Of a stretch of 64,000 nucleotides of DNA, positions 36,350 through 46,529 are shown in pieces. The notes under the pieces were generated by a model. That model was not told the origin of the DNA and did not search any database. It saw only the letters and a program-made list of their open reading frames with translations. Every line of letters begins with the position of its first letter. Position 1 is the first letter of the stretch. Origin of the DNA: Arenibacter certesii DSM 19833 (lineage in GTDB: Bacteria; Bacteroidota; Bacteroidia; Flavobacteriales; Flavobacteriaceae); the NCBI RefSeq assembly GCF_000429545.1, contig NZ_KE386914.1, positions 282,977 through 346,976 on the forward strand, read 5' to 3'. Both the position numbers and the translations under genes were made by a program.

Positions 36350-37462
36350 ATGAAAAATTATTTATACCTATTACTTACTACCCTAATTGTCTCCTGCGGC
36401 GGGATAAAAGCTAAACAGGAAAAAAACAAATTGGCAACAGAGGAGCCTATACAATGGTTAACATTTAATGGAAAGAACAAAAATGCAAAGCACATTGTTT
36501 TTATATCTGGTGATGAAGAGTACCGATCTGAGGAGGCACTAACACAAATGGCAAAGATTCTAAGTACCCATCACGGGTTTAAGTCGACTGTTTTATATGC
36601 TCAAAATCCAGAAAATCCAGGAGTAATAAATGCCAATTACGGGCAAAATATTCCAGGTTTGGAAGCATTGGAATCAGCAGACATGATGGTCATTTTTACT
36701 AGGTTCCGTGCGTTACCAGACGAACAAATGCAACATATAGACAACTATTTAAAGACTGGGAAGCCGGTAATGGGTCTCCGTACGGCCACCCACGCCTTTA
36801 ATTTTAAGCCTGAATCCAATTCTAATTTTAAACATTACGGCAATTACTATAATGGTGAAAAAACAGAATGGAAAGACGGTTTTGGCCGATTTATACTAGG
36901 AGAAAATTGGATAAACCATCACGGACATCACAAGCATCAAAGTACAAGAGGTATAATTGCAGATGGAGCTGATGGACACCCTATTACTAACGGAATAGAG
37001 GATGGGGATATTTGGGGCCCTACCGATGTATACGGAGTGCGATTGCCACTTCCTGGAGATTCCCAGCCAATTATATTAGGGCAGGTAGTAAACCGTGCGG
37101 GAGCATTTGATGAGAAAGATATTTTTTATGGGATGAAACCTACGGATGATGACGTGGCAAAAACAAATGACAAAGGAACCGATCTTAACAATCCAATGAT
37201 GCCTGTGGCCTGGACAAAAAGTTATCAGCTGCCAAACGGTAAAAAAGGAAAGGTGTTTACATCTACAATTGGAGCGGCGAACGACCTATTGATTGAAGGC
37301 ACACGCCGACTCTTGGTAAATGGTGTGTTCTGGTCTATGGATCTACCCGTACCCGCAAAAGCAGATGTTACTTTGGTAGGAAATTATAAACCTACTACCT
37401 ACGATTTTAGAAAAGACGAATATTGGGATCAGAAACAACTTAAAATATCTGATCTTAAATAA
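36350..37462 (+). CDS. ThuA-domain lipoprotein
   Basis: The 370-residue product has a lipoprotein signal ending LIVSCGG (cysteine near residue 16). A ThuA-like domain (about 45-310; HIVFISGDEEYRSEEALTQM, MMVIFTRFRALPDEQMQ, GLRTATHAFNF) has the flavodoxin/glutamine-amidotransferase-like fold. ThuA proteins are linked to trehalose or 3-keto-disaccharide use. Being lipid-anchored, this one acts in the periplasm or at the surface. It probably works with the large cytochrome lipoprotein of the divergent operon on an oxidised sugar. That is inference. Confidence 0.83.
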   Translation: MKNYLYLLLTTLIVSCGGIKAKQEKNKLATEEPIQWLTFNGKNKNAKHIVFISGDEEYRSEEALTQMAKILSTHHGFKSTVLYAQNPENPGVINANYGQNIPGLEALESADMMVIFTRFRALPDEQMQHIDNYLKTGKPVMGLRTATHAFNFKPESNSNFKHYGNYYNGEKTEWKDGFGRFILGENWINHHGHHKHQSTRGIIADGADGHPITNGIEDGDIWGPTDVYGVRLPLPGDSQPIILGQVVNRAGAFDEKDIFYGMKPTDDDVAKTNDKGTDLNNPMMPVAWTKSYQLPNGKKGKVFTSTIGAANDLLIEGTRRLLVNGVFWSMDLPVPAKADVTLVGNYKPTTYDFRKDEYWDQKQLKISDLK

Positions 37463-37879
37463 AAAGCATACCTAACTATACTGCACCGCCTTTAGAATCT
37501 AATCCGCTCCATAGGAAGGTTTTTAGGCGCTGCAGCGATAGTAATTCCTACCTAACTACAACCCAGCAAAAGAAGCAGGAAAACGTGTTGATGAAAAATC
37601 CTGCACACCGCACCTACATAAGTAAACCTGAAAAGGATACATTTTAAATAGACTAATCTCATGCTATTTAAGGCCGTTCTTATTGCCATTTTTTTCTAAA
37701 TCAGTTGACTAACTGAGGATTACAAACTAAGACCCTTAAATTTAATTTCCTTATTTCTTACAATAAATTTCATTTTATCAACGTTTTTATAGAAGTAATT
37801 CTTTTAGGTTTAAAGTACTATTTATCCGACAAACAGAAAGAATTATGTATTTTTGCTGCAGTAGCCCAACTTCTATTCT
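37463..37879. other. Spacer before the hybrid kinase gene
   Basis: No gene was found. At 37848-37855 TATTTTTG fits the Bacteroidota -7 consensus TAnnTTTG and lies 24 bp before the kinase ATG. No convincing -33 TTTG partner sits at the usual distance, so this is only a weak promoter candidate. Confidence 0.4.
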
Positions 37880-40800
37880 ATGTCTAACCCCTCTATTTTA
37901 AAGAAACAGTTAACTAACCTAATTCAATATAATCCCACCCTTTTTAGTTGGACAACGGAAAAACCAATTGATGGATTATGGTTTTTTAAAGCGAATAGAA
38001 ACGACCATTTTTGGGTGAGTCAATCTTTTTGGAAGAGCTTAGAGTATAGCCTAGCAGAATCTGAATACTTTGGGTCATTTTTAAATGAAAAACTGAATCC
38101 ATTCCCCAGTGAAAACCTTCAGGAATATATAACAGCCTTAAGCAAGGAAAATTCTGAAAACTCCTCTACTACTCTTTCGATAAAGGATGCCTCGGGCAAG
38201 CGAAGGGATTTTTCTGTAGAAGCTTATCCCATAAAAGACAAGGAAAACAATCTATTTTATTTGTTGCGGTTTAATACACTAAAAAATGGGTTTGAAGAAA
38301 CAACAAATAGCCTAAATAAACTTATCGATGTTTATGAGGAAACAAATGAAATTGCACAAATTGGTGGTTGGGAAATTGATTTATTGAATTACAAAATACT
38401 TTGGACAAAGGTAACCCAAGACATTCATGAAGTAGATAATGATTACGTGCCCGAATTCGAGGAAGCTATCAACTTCTACAAAGAAGGATGGAGTAGGGAT
38501 ATTATAGTTAACTCGTTTAATGATTGTATTAACAAAGGCACCCAGTTTGATTTAGAATGTAAATTAATCACTGCAAAAGGGAAGGATATTTGGGTCCGCG
38601 CATTTGGGAAACCAGAATTCAAAGATGGAAAGTGTATACGGGTATATGGAGCATTCCAAGATATAGATAAAAAAAAGAAACGGGAAATTGAATTAAAGGA
38701 AGCTAGGGAACAGTTTGAGAAAATTTTTGAAAGTTCCACCATTGGGATTCTTTTGGTCAATAAAGACAATAAAGTTGTTGATATTAATCCGGCCAGTATA
38801 CAGATCCTTGGGTTTGAAAACCAGACTAAGGAGGAAATATTACAGCTTACATTTAAAGACGTTATACATCCCGATAATCTAGCTACGGTCACTGATTTTC
38901 GCAATAAACTTATAAGTGGTGAACTCACCAGTTATAAAATAGAGGTAAAATGCATTCATACTTCTGGTAAGATTATTTGGTGCAACCTAATCAGCTCCTT
39001 AATTCCTGGAGCCAACCATCATCAAGACCTTATTATATCCCAAATAGAAGAAATTACAGAGCAAAAGGAGTTACAGCGATTGGCTAAGGAGAACGCGGAC
39101 AAGTTTATAAAGGCTTTTGATAATTCTCCAAATGGGATGGGCGTAATAGGACTAGATCGGAAGTGGGTAATGTTCAATAACAAGCTTGCAGAAATGATAG
39201 GGTATTCTAAGGAGGAATTCACTAAGCTGAGGTTTAGGGATATTATACACCCCGAGGACCTAACCAACGATCGTCACTTAATTAAAAAACTCATTAAGGG
39301 GGACATTGAAAAATATAGTGTAGAAAAAAGATACATTCATAAGAATGGGGATATTGTACACTGTCATTTTCATGTTGCCGGTATTTATGATGAAGAAGAA
39401 AACGTTATTTCTCTTATTGGGGAGGTTGTAGATATGACCGAAAATATATTGAATCAGAAGGCCTTAGAGCGAAGTCTAAACGAACTAAAGGCCTTAATGA
39501 ATGCTACTACCCAGATATCGATTATAGAGACCGACCTTAACCTCTCCATTAGGAAATTTAACAAAGGTGCCGAAAATCTTTTAGGGTATTCTGCCGATGA
39601 AGTAGTTGGAAAATCCAATGCGGCCATTTTTCATCTAGAGGAAGAGATCCTCGACCGTGTTAAAGAACTTTCTGAGAAATATGGGTATCCTATAGCTCCA
39701 GAGGCTGCCTTCAGCATAGATGTAGAACATGGTATTATTGAGCCTAAAGAATGGAGCTATGTCAGAAAAGATGGAACTACGTTTCCAGTTCAGCTTATAG
39801 TCACCCCTATCCAAGATAACACCGGCAACACTACTGGTTATTTAGGAATCGGGACCGATATTTCTGATCTAAAAGCAATGGAAGAGTCGCTTATAACAGC
39901 TAAAGAAACTGCAGAAATGGCTAGTAAATCGAAATCAGATTTTCTAGCAAATATGAGTCATGAAATTAGAACACCATTAAATGGGGTAATTGGTTTTACA
40001 GATCTTTTAATGAAATCAACGCTATCAGACAGTCAACTAAATTATATGAAGACTGTTCATATTTCTGCTATATCATTGTTAGACCTAATCAACGACGTAT
40101 TGGATTTCTCCAAAATTGAGGCTGATAAGCTGGAATTAAATATAGAAAAAACGGACATAGTGCAGCTTTGTGGTGAGGCAATAGATCTTATTAAACATCA
40201 AGCACATGATAAGGACCTAGAAGTACTAATTAATATTTCACCTAAAATAAAACGTTTTATTTACGCCGATACCGTTCGTTTAAAGCAAATTATTGTAAAC
40301 CTTCTTGGGAATGCCGTGAAATTTACACATCAAGGAGAAGTAGAATTAAAAGTAAAGGCAAATACCACAAATATAGAAGGGGATCAAATGTTATATCACT
40401 TTTCCATACGCGATACTGGAATTGGGATTGCCCCTCAAAACATGGATAAAATTTTCCATGCGTTTGACCAAGAAGACGCGTCAACTACCCGTAAATTTGG
40501 TGGTTCTGGCCTTGGCCTAACTATTAGCAACCGCTTACTGCATCTTATGGATAGCAAACTCCGAGTAAAAAGCACTCCAGATGTGGGAAGTGTATTTTAT
40601 TTTGATGTAGCTTTTAAAACGGAGTTGGAACAAAATCCGAATAAGACCATTGGTACCCGCAGCGTTACGGAAGTTTTAGTGGTAGACGACAATTCTAACA
40701 ACCGTACTATACTGAACGACATGTTAGCCGTGGAAAAAATTAACTCTACCCTATTGTCCAATGGAATTGAAACTATAAACACCTTACAAAAAGGTGAAAA

Positions 40801-41497
40801 ATTTGATTTGGCCATTATAGATTACCATATGCCATATCTAAATGGGCTAGATCTTATAAAACATATACGAACCGTATTGAAAATTTCAGAAGACGAGCTA
40901 CCCATTATCTTATTGCACAGTTCTGGGGATGATATTAAGGTTAGGCAGGAGTGTGCCGAATATCAGGTACAGTTCAATGTGGTAAAACCCATACAAATGA
41001 ATGTGCTTTTTAACCTTATTTCACAAGTTCAAAATCAGGAGATTCAAAATTCAATAGCCCCATCTAACAATGGGCAAATAATTATCTCCGACAATAATTT
41101 TAAGATTATGGTAGCGGAGGATAATGTGATTAACAAGCATTTAATTCGAACCATTCTTAAAAAGCTGCTTCCCAAGATAGAGCTGATAGAAGTAGATAAT
41201 GGAGAAGAAGCTATTGAAGCTTTTATGACTAATGAGATCGACTTAATTTTAATGGATATTCAGATGCCGATTTTAAGTGGTTATGAAGCATCTAGGCAAA
41301 TAAGAAAAATAAAAAATGATGAAAACAGGGTTCCTATTGTTGCATTAACGGCAAGAACAGTGTCCGGAGAACGCCAACGATGCCTTGAAAATGGCATGGA
41401 CGATTACGTTACCAAACCTGTAGTTTTAGAAACGATTAAACAAATTATACTTAACTATTTAATAGATTCGGAAAAGCAATCTCTGGACCTAAGCTAA
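37880..41497 (+). CDS. Five-PAS hybrid sensor histidine kinase with two receivers
   Basis: The 1,205-residue soluble-looking sensor kinase has no transmembrane segments. PAS or PAS-like domains lie at about 15-115, 150-260, 275-390, 400-515 and 535-665. A HisKA domain has phosphoacceptor His694 (MSHEIRTPLNG). A HATPase_c domain spans about 800-915 (LLGNAVKFTHQG, DTGIGIAPQ, GGSGLGLTIS). Two receivers follow: one at about 930-1045 (VLVVDDN, AIIDYHMP) and one at about 1070-1195 (IMVAEDN, LILMDIQMP, YVTKP). It heads a co-directional set that adds an HPt protein, a lone receiver and glycan-synthesis genes, so it probably controls polysaccharide production in response to an intracellular or redox signal. 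Confidence 0.92.
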   Translation: MSNPSILKKQLTNLIQYNPTLFSWTTEKPIDGLWFFKANRNDHFWVSQSFWKSLEYSLAESEYFGSFLNEKLNPFPSENLQEYITALSKENSENSSTTLSIKDASGKRRDFSVEAYPIKDKENNLFYLLRFNTLKNGFEETTNSLNKLIDVYEETNEIAQIGGWEIDLLNYKILWTKVTQDIHEVDNDYVPEFEEAINFYKEGWSRDIIVNSFNDCINKGTQFDLECKLITAKGKDIWVRAFGKPEFKDGKCIRVYGAFQDIDKKKKREIELKEAREQFEKIFESSTIGILLVNKDNKVVDINPASIQILGFENQTKEEILQLTFKDVIHPDNLATVTDFRNKLISGELTSYKIEVKCIHTSGKIIWCNLISSLIPGANHHQDLIISQIEEITEQKELQRLAKENADKFIKAFDNSPNGMGVIGLDRKWVMFNNKLAEMIGYSKEEFTKLRFRDIIHPEDLTNDRHLIKKLIKGDIEKYSVEKRYIHKNGDIVHCHFHVAGIYDEEENVISLIGEVVDMTENILNQKALERSLNELKALMNATTQISIIETDLNLSIRKFNKGAENLLGYSADEVVGKSNAAIFHLEEEILDRVKELSEKYGYPIAPEAAFSIDVEHGIIEPKEWSYVRKDGTTFPVQLIVTPIQDNTGNTTGYLGIGTDISDLKAMEESLITAKETAEMASKSKSDFLANMSHEIRTPLNGVIGFTDLLMKSTLSDSQLNYMKTVHISAISLLDLINDVLDFSKIEADKLELNIEKTDIVQLCGEAIDLIKHQAHDKDLEVLINISPKIKRFIYADTVRLKQIIVNLLGNAVKFTHQGEVELKVKANTTNIEGDQMLYHFSIRDTGIGIAPQNMDKIFHAFDQEDASTTRKFGGSGLGLTISNRLLHLMDSKLRVKSTPDVGSVFYFDVAFKTELEQNPNKTIGTRSVTEVLVVDDNSNNRTILNDMLAVEKINSTLLSNGIETINTLQKGEKFDLAIIDYHMPYLNGLDLIKHIRTVLKISEDELPIILLHSSGDDIKVRQECAEYQVQFNVVKPIQMNVLFNLISQVQNQEIQNSIAPSNNGQIIISDNNFKIMVAEDNVINKHLIRTILKKLLPKIELIEVDNGEEAIEAFMTNEIDLILMDIQMPILSGYEASRQIRKIKNDENRVPIVALTARTVSGERQRCLENGMDDYVTKPVVLETIKQIILNYLIDSEKQSLDLS

Positions 41498-41538
41498 GAT
41501 CCACCTCATAGAATTTAAACTAAACTCCCTAATACCAA

Positions 41539-42258
41539 GTGTATAATAAAAAAATCTTATTAGTAGAACGTCAAGACGACGAACGCGGAATTTTAAAGAA
41601 AATTTTAACCAACAGTTCGTTTGAAGTTCTGGATTTTAGTGACAGCATGGGCGCTATTCAGTGGGTCATGGAAAACGGCAATCCCAAATTGCTCATTTTA
41701 GAAGAATTCGCTGTTCCGTTAAACGGCTGGCAAACCATGGATTACATGCGCAGCGAGCTTAAAAAAGACCATCCAACACTAATTGTATTAGATGCCGATA
41801 CCAAAACATCGAATAAGAAATTACAGGGCTATTTAAGAAAACCTTATTCGGATAAAACCCTTGTGGAAATACAAAGTTTTTTAGATAATCTAAAAACACC
41901 AGATGAAATTGAGGAATTGTCCAAAGCCTATTCTCTTGACTATTTAATAGATTTATCTGATGGAAATAAGGAGTTCATTTCAGAATCACTTGAACTGTTT
42001 AAGGATTCCGTTTCAGAAAGAATAACTGCGCTTCAAGCTGCTATCGATCAACAGCAATTTGGAGAAGTAAGAAAAATTGCCCATAGTATAAAACCCTCAT
42101 TTCACATGCTTCTAAATCATAAGGGAAAGGAACTGTGTCAAGCTCTTGAGCATTGTAAAATTGATAATGAGTTATCCGTTTTAGTGCAAGAACTCAAATT
42201 AGAGTACGAACTAATTCAAAACCAAATAACTTTAGATTCTCCAATAGAAAAGATATAA
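41539..42258 (+). CDS. Pseudo-receiver plus HPt phosphotransfer protein
   Basis: The 239-residue product has an N-terminal receiver-like domain (about 3-120) and a C-terminal HPt domain (about 140-225). The receiver is degenerate: the phosphoacceptor position in LLILEEFAVPLNGW is Glu56 instead of Asp. The acidic pocket is VERQDDE, and the switch threonine region reads VLDAD, although the lysine in YLRKPY remains. The HPt histidine is His182 in KIAHSIKPSFHML, close to the usual AHSLKG motif. It can therefore relay phosphate from the hybrid kinase while its own receiver is fixed, perhaps permanently active-like. The start is GTG. It is 1 bp from the next response regulator. Confidence 0.8.
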   Translation: MYNKKILLVERQDDERGILKKILTNSSFEVLDFSDSMGAIQWVMENGNPKLLILEEFAVPLNGWQTMDYMRSELKKDHPTLIVLDADTKTSNKKLQGYLRKPYSDKTLVEIQSFLDNLKTPDEIEELSKAYSLDYLIDLSDGNKEFISESLELFKDSVSERITALQAAIDQQQFGEVRKIAHSIKPSFHMLLNHKGKELCQALEHCKIDNELSVLVQELKLEYELIQNQITLDSPIEKI

Positions 42259-42259
42259 A

Positions 42260-42643
42260 ATGAAGAAAAAAATATTGGTCATAGAAGACAACCCAATGGT
42301 GGTTAAGTCACTTGAGTTTAAGCTTTTAAAAGAAGGCTATGATGTTGCTACAGCAATAGACGGAAGAAGGGCTATGGAACAATTAGAAACGAACAGTTTT
42401 GATTTAATTTTAACCGATTTAATGTTGCCTTTTGTCTCTGGTGATCAACTGATAGAACATATCAAGATAAATCACCCCAATATCCCCATTATTGTGCTTT
42501 CTACATCTACCCAAGAAGATATTATTACCAATGCCTTTACTATGGGCGTTGATGATTTTATAACCAAACCTTTTAGTCCAAATGAATTGGCTTTGCGGGT
42601 CAAAAGAAGTATTGGCTCACTTAAAAAAACAACTAACCGATAA
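42260..42643 (+). CDS. Single-domain response regulator
   Basis: This is a 127-residue CheY-like receiver with all key residues: acidic pocket VIEDN, phosphoacceptor aspartate in LILTDLMLP (near residue 53), VLSTS and the lysine of ITKPF. There is no output domain, so it acts by protein contact. It follows the HPt gene by 1 bp and precedes the HEAT-repeat membrane protein by 7 bp. It is the natural end point of the phosphorelay, and the HEAT protein is its most likely partner. Confidence 0.9.
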   Translation: MKKKILVIEDNPMVVKSLEFKLLKEGYDVATAIDGRRAMEQLETNSFDLILTDLMLPFVSGDQLIEHIKINHPNIPIIVLSTSTQEDIITNAFTMGVDDFITKPFSPNELALRVKRSIGSLKKTTNR

Positions 42644-42650
42644 ATAAAAC

Positions 42651-43724
42651 ATGCCAATAGGCCCTACCTGTATCTTTTTTATGAACATATCATTATCCAT
42701 TACGGATTTACCTTCCGTTTTGGAAATTAATCTGGTATTGTCCTTGGTATTTTTTATTCTCGCAATTTCGGTAATAAGCCTTATTCTTTATTTACGGGTC
42801 CATAAAAACATTAGCAATCACAGAAAAGATAAATTGGATATTTTACTAATCGATTTTATCAACAACTATTTGTTCAATGATGACTTTGATAAATCTAATG
42901 AAATGGTCAATTTTAAAAATAAGCATCTTAAAACTACGCTGGATAAACAAGTAGCAACAAAACAAATATTAGTTTTTGCGGAAAATTTAAAGGGTGAATC
43001 TTCGGCCGTCATAAAAGAAATATTTTATGGTTATGGCTTATACGACTTTCTTATCCAAGACTTAACAAACAAGGCTTGGTTTAGAAAGGCTAGAGCACTA
43101 AACGTTGCTTATCAATTAGCCCTAAACCTCCCAAGTTCCTTAGTCGACTCATTAATTAATGCTAAAAATAAAGACGTAAGACAACAGGCTTTTTTTTACT
43201 TTCTTCATAGGTCTACTGACAACCCATTGGGATTTCTAGACAAGGTTACTACCCCATTAACGCTTTGGGAACAAATTCATATTGAAAATGGTCTTAAGAG
43301 TTATGAAGGGGAAACACCTGATTTTTCGAATTGGATCAATCATGAATTAATTAGTGTGAGAGTTTTCAGTATGAAAATGATTGCTGATTATAACCAATAT
43401 GAACATACCCCTATCCTGTTAGAGTTTTTAAATCATAAAGAACACGAAATTCGACTACAGGCTATAATTTCCTTACGGAAAATGGAAGCTCCTGAAATGA
43501 TACCCACTTTAATTAAAAAATTCTCTAGGGAAAGCATACAAATTAAACAAGAAATCTTTAAAACTATAGGAAGAATTGGCCATGTAGAAGACCTGAAATG
43601 TTTAGCTCCATATATTCAACAGGAGGATACGGTCCTTAAAGTTGAATATCTGAAAATAGCGCGACATTTTAACCCACGAATATCAGCAGAAAAAATAGAT
43701 GAATTTAGAAATATCACTTTATAA
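42651..43724 (+). CDS. HEAT-repeat membrane protein
   Basis: The 357-residue product has one strong transmembrane helix (about 28-48; SLVFFILAISVISLILYLRV) and a long cytoplasmic alpha-helical region. HEAT-like repeats are clearest at about 230-345 (ISVRVFSMKMIADY, IRLQAIISLRKMEAPEM, KQEIFKTIGRIGHVEDL). HEAT solenoids bind proteins, so this may carry the signal from the single receiver to the adjacent membrane glycosyltransferase. The start may be 42651 or ATG 42681; the second leaves a typical N-terminus before the helix. Confidence 0.75.
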   Translation: MPIGPTCIFFMNISLSITDLPSVLEINLVLSLVFFILAISVISLILYLRVHKNISNHRKDKLDILLIDFINNYLFNDDFDKSNEMVNFKNKHLKTTLDKQVATKQILVFAENLKGESSAVIKEIFYGYGLYDFLIQDLTNKAWFRKARALNVAYQLALNLPSSLVDSLINAKNKDVRQQAFFYFLHRSTDNPLGFLDKVTTPLTLWEQIHIENGLKSYEGETPDFSNWINHELISVRVFSMKMIADYNQYEHTPILLEFLNHKEHEIRLQAIISLRKMEAPEMIPTLIKKFSRESIQIKQEIFKTIGRIGHVEDLKCLAPYIQQEDTVLKVEYLKIARHFNPRISAEKIDEFRNITL

Positions 43725-43819
43725 AAACATAAGCAAATTTAGATCATTTTTAGACCAGTAAACTCGGGAACAAAAAATCATATTTTCGCCAACATCCACA
43801 TAAAAAAACTTAATCACTT

Positions 43820-45256
43820 TTGAATTTTAACCTTTTCGAATTTATAGATATAGCAAGTTTGCTGTTTTTAACCTATGGTTTAATCATCATTTCAGGCTAT
43901 ATTTTTTTGGCTTTATTTTCCTTTTTAGAATTACGGGATTATAAACGTAAATATAATTTTAGAGATGAAGTTCCTTTATTGCAATCTTCCCATTTACCTA
44001 AAATTTCTGTTCTGGCCCCCGCTTACAACGAGGAAGCAAACGTCATTGAAAACGTAAGGTCATTGCTTACCCTTGACTATCCTTCTTTTGAAATTGTAAT
44101 CATTAATGATGGGAGTTCCGATAACACTCTGCAAAGTTTAATCAGCACCTTTGACCTTTATTTAGATGATGTACTTTATTTTCCTCATATCCACACTAAA
44201 AATGTTCGAGGGATATATTCCTCAAAGCAACAGTCCTATAAAAATTTAAAAGTAATTGATAAAGAAAATGGTGGTAAAGCAGATGCATTAAATACTGGGG
44301 TTAATTGCTGTAGTCATGATATCATTTGCTGTATAGATGTAGATTGTATTTTAGAAAGGGATGCGCTGCTAAAACTAGTTAAACCATTTTTAAACAACGA
44401 TAAAAAAGTAATAGCCTCTGGAGGGATTATCCGTGTTGCCAATTCCTGTATTATAGAAGACGGCAGGATTATAGAAGTTAGATTACCAGACACCTTTCTT
44501 GCCCGCGCGCAAATACTAGAATATTTTCGAGCTTTTTTAATGGGTAGAATGGCGTGGTCCCGTGTAGATGGCTTACTACTAATTTCTGGAGCATTTGGTA
44601 TGTTCGATAAAAAAACAGTCATAGAATCTGGCGGTTATAACCCTAATACCGTAGGCGAAGACATGGAACTACTTGTGCGTATGCGACGCTTAATGCGAGA
44701 TAAGAAGATACCTTACACAGTAAGCTTTGTCCCCGACCCATTATGTTGGACGGAAGTACCCCAAAGCTGGAAGGTCCTATACAGGCAAAGAAACCGTTGG
44801 ACACGGGGTACAATAGAAACCTTAGGCTTGCATAAGGGATTGTTATTTAACCCCAAATACGGTGTTTTAGGAATGCTTAGCACCCCCTATTGGATGTTTT
44901 TTGAATGGTTTGCACCCCTAATAGAATTTGCTGGAATCATATTTTTAATTTTAATGTTTCTTTTCGGCCAATTAAACCTGCACGTATTTCTAATATTTTT
45001 TGGGGTTGTCTATACCTTCTCTATTTTATTTTCCATAACAGCCTTATTTTTTGAAGAATTTTCTTTTCAACAATATAAAAAGCCCAAGTACATGGTACGT
45101 TTGCTTCGCACCGCTTTTCTAGAGCCTCTATTATATCACCCTTTTGTAATGTGGGCTGCGGTGAAAGGAAATATAGATCTAATATTGGGGAAAACCTCCT
45201 GGGGAAAGATGACAAGAACAGGTTTGTCTAACCCCTCAAAAACAAAACCTAAATAA
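43820..45256 (+). CDS. Processive family 2 glycosyltransferase (PgaC/BcsA-like)
   Basis: The 478-residue inner-membrane synthase has an N-terminal helix (about 12-35) and a GT2 domain (about 60-310) with all signature motifs: INDGSSDNT, GGKADALNTG, the DxD-type CIDVDC, GAFGMFDKK, GEDME and the processive QRNRWTRG. Three or four C-terminal helices (about 345-460) should form the export channel. Similar enzymes make beta-linked exopolysaccharide such as poly-N-acetylglucosamine. The start appears to be TTG at 43820, 95 bp after the HEAT gene. No deacetylase gene or PilZ domain is present, so control by the phosphorelay is likelier than by cyclic-di-GMP. Confidence 0.88.
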   Translation: MNFNLFEFIDIASLLFLTYGLIIISGYIFLALFSFLELRDYKRKYNFRDEVPLLQSSHLPKISVLAPAYNEEANVIENVRSLLTLDYPSFEIVIINDGSSDNTLQSLISTFDLYLDDVLYFPHIHTKNVRGIYSSKQQSYKNLKVIDKENGGKADALNTGVNCCSHDIICCIDVDCILERDALLKLVKPFLNNDKKVIASGGIIRVANSCIIEDGRIIEVRLPDTFLARAQILEYFRAFLMGRMAWSRVDGLLLISGAFGMFDKKTVIESGGYNPNTVGEDMELLVRMRRLMRDKKIPYTVSFVPDPLCWTEVPQSWKVLYRQRNRWTRGTIETLGLHKGLLFNPKYGVLGMLSTPYWMFFEWFAPLIEFAGIIFLILMFLFGQLNLHVFLIFFGVVYTFSILFSITALFFEEFSFQQYKKPKYMVRLLRTAFLEPLLYHPFVMWAAVKGNIDLILGKTSWGKMTRTGLSNPSKTKPK

Positions 45257-45272
45257 TTATTATCTATTGATT

Positions 45273-46526
45273 ATGGCTAAATATAAAGCTCAACTTCTTT
45301 TGTTATTTCTCTTAGCATTTAAGTTTGTTCCGCTTTCTGCACAAACAGAACTATCAACAGACGAACTCTATACCAATGCAAGAACGGCTGCCTTTGATGA
45401 AGACAACTATAAAAAAGCAATTTTCTTGCTTAAAAAAGCATTGGATAAAAGTCCAAATTATTTGGAAGTAAGTGTATTTCTAGGCCGTTTGTATACCTAT
45501 ACCGATAGCCTTCCAAAAGCTAGAATGGTTTTTGAGGAAGTGCTACAAAAAGAAGCAGGACACGAAGAAGCATCACTAGCTTATGCCAACCTTGAATATT
45601 GGAATTCCGACTCCCAAAAAAGCTTAAGTTTTCTTAATTCAGGTTTAAGCCAAAATCCTAATTCAGAAAAACTTGGATTGTTAAAGGCTAAGGTTCTAAA
45701 GGATTTAAAACGGTATGACGAATCTAGAACTGTTATAGATCAGTTGCTAAGAAATAATCCTGAACTCACAGAAGCGAGAAGTTTATTAGGAAGCATTAAT
45801 AATTCTGCAGCAAAAAATAGTATTGGACTAACCTACGATTTTATTTATTTTGACAAACGATTTGATGATCCATGGCATTTAGCTAGCGTAAACTATAGCA
45901 GACAAACAAAATTAGGCTCTGTGATTGCCCGTTTTAATCATGCGAATAGATTTACAACCAACGGTGCACAGTTTGAAGTTGATGCATATCCAAGAATATC
46001 AAATCTTTTTTATGCTTATGTCAGTGGTGGAATTTCCGAAAACAAAGGTATCTTTCCACGGTACCGTGCAGGCTTTTCTTTATATGCCAACCTTCCTTCT
46101 TCCTTTGAGGCAGACGCAGGTTTTCGCTTTTTAGCCTTTACTGGAAATACTTGGATCTATACCTTAGGAGTAGGTAAATACTATAAGAGTTATTGGTTTA
46201 ATTTACGAACCTACCTCACTCCATCAATCAATTCTATCTCCCACTCCTACTCTTTAACTACCAGATATTATTTTGGGGGAGCAGATGATTACCTCAGTTT
46301 TAAAATTGGTACTGGGGTGTCCCCAGATGATAATGTAAACAGCCTAGCCTTTGATCCAGAAAATATCTATAAACTTAAGTCAATAAATATGGCATTGGGG
46401 TATAGAAAGCTTCTCTGGGATACCCATGTGATTAGTTTTCAGGCTTCATTGGAAAATCAGGAATATGCACCAGAAACAAAAGGAAACCAAATTTCCCTTA
46501 GTGTGGGATATAGTAAACGTTTTTAA
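45273..46526 (+). CDS. TPR plus YaiO-type outer-membrane beta-barrel protein
   Basis: The 417-residue exported protein has a signal peptide (LLFLLAFKFVPLSA-Q). TPR repeats at about 25-170 (LFLKKALDKSPNYLEVSVFLGRLY-like units) are followed by a C-terminal barrel at about 180-417 (YDFIYFDKRFDDPWHLASVNY, ending GYSKRF). This is the YaiO family layout. TPR-barrel proteins beside processive synthases (PgaA, BcsC) guide polysaccharide through the periplasm and outer membrane, and this is the likely role here. The ATG at 45273 is preferred to the TTG 6 bp earlier. It follows the glycosyltransferase by 16 bp. Confidence 0.84.
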   Translation: MAKYKAQLLLLFLLAFKFVPLSAQTELSTDELYTNARTAAFDEDNYKKAIFLLKKALDKSPNYLEVSVFLGRLYTYTDSLPKARMVFEEVLQKEAGHEEASLAYANLEYWNSDSQKSLSFLNSGLSQNPNSEKLGLLKAKVLKDLKRYDESRTVIDQLLRNNPELTEARSLLGSINNSAAKNSIGLTYDFIYFDKRFDDPWHLASVNYSRQTKLGSVIARFNHANRFTTNGAQFEVDAYPRISNLFYAYVSGGISENKGIFPRYRAGFSLYANLPSSFEADAGFRFLAFTGNTWIYTLGVGKYYKSYWFNLRTYLTPSINSISHSYSLTTRYYFGGADDYLSFKIGTGVSPDDNVNSLAFDPENIYKLKSINMALGYRKLLWDTHVISFQASLENQEYAPETKGNQISLSVGYSKRF

Positions 46527-46529
46527 TCT

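Noticed and set aside
38476-38928. 150-codon minus-strand open frame inside the hybrid kinase gene
   Set aside because: The plus strand encodes clear PAS domains here; the opposite frame has no recognisable features.
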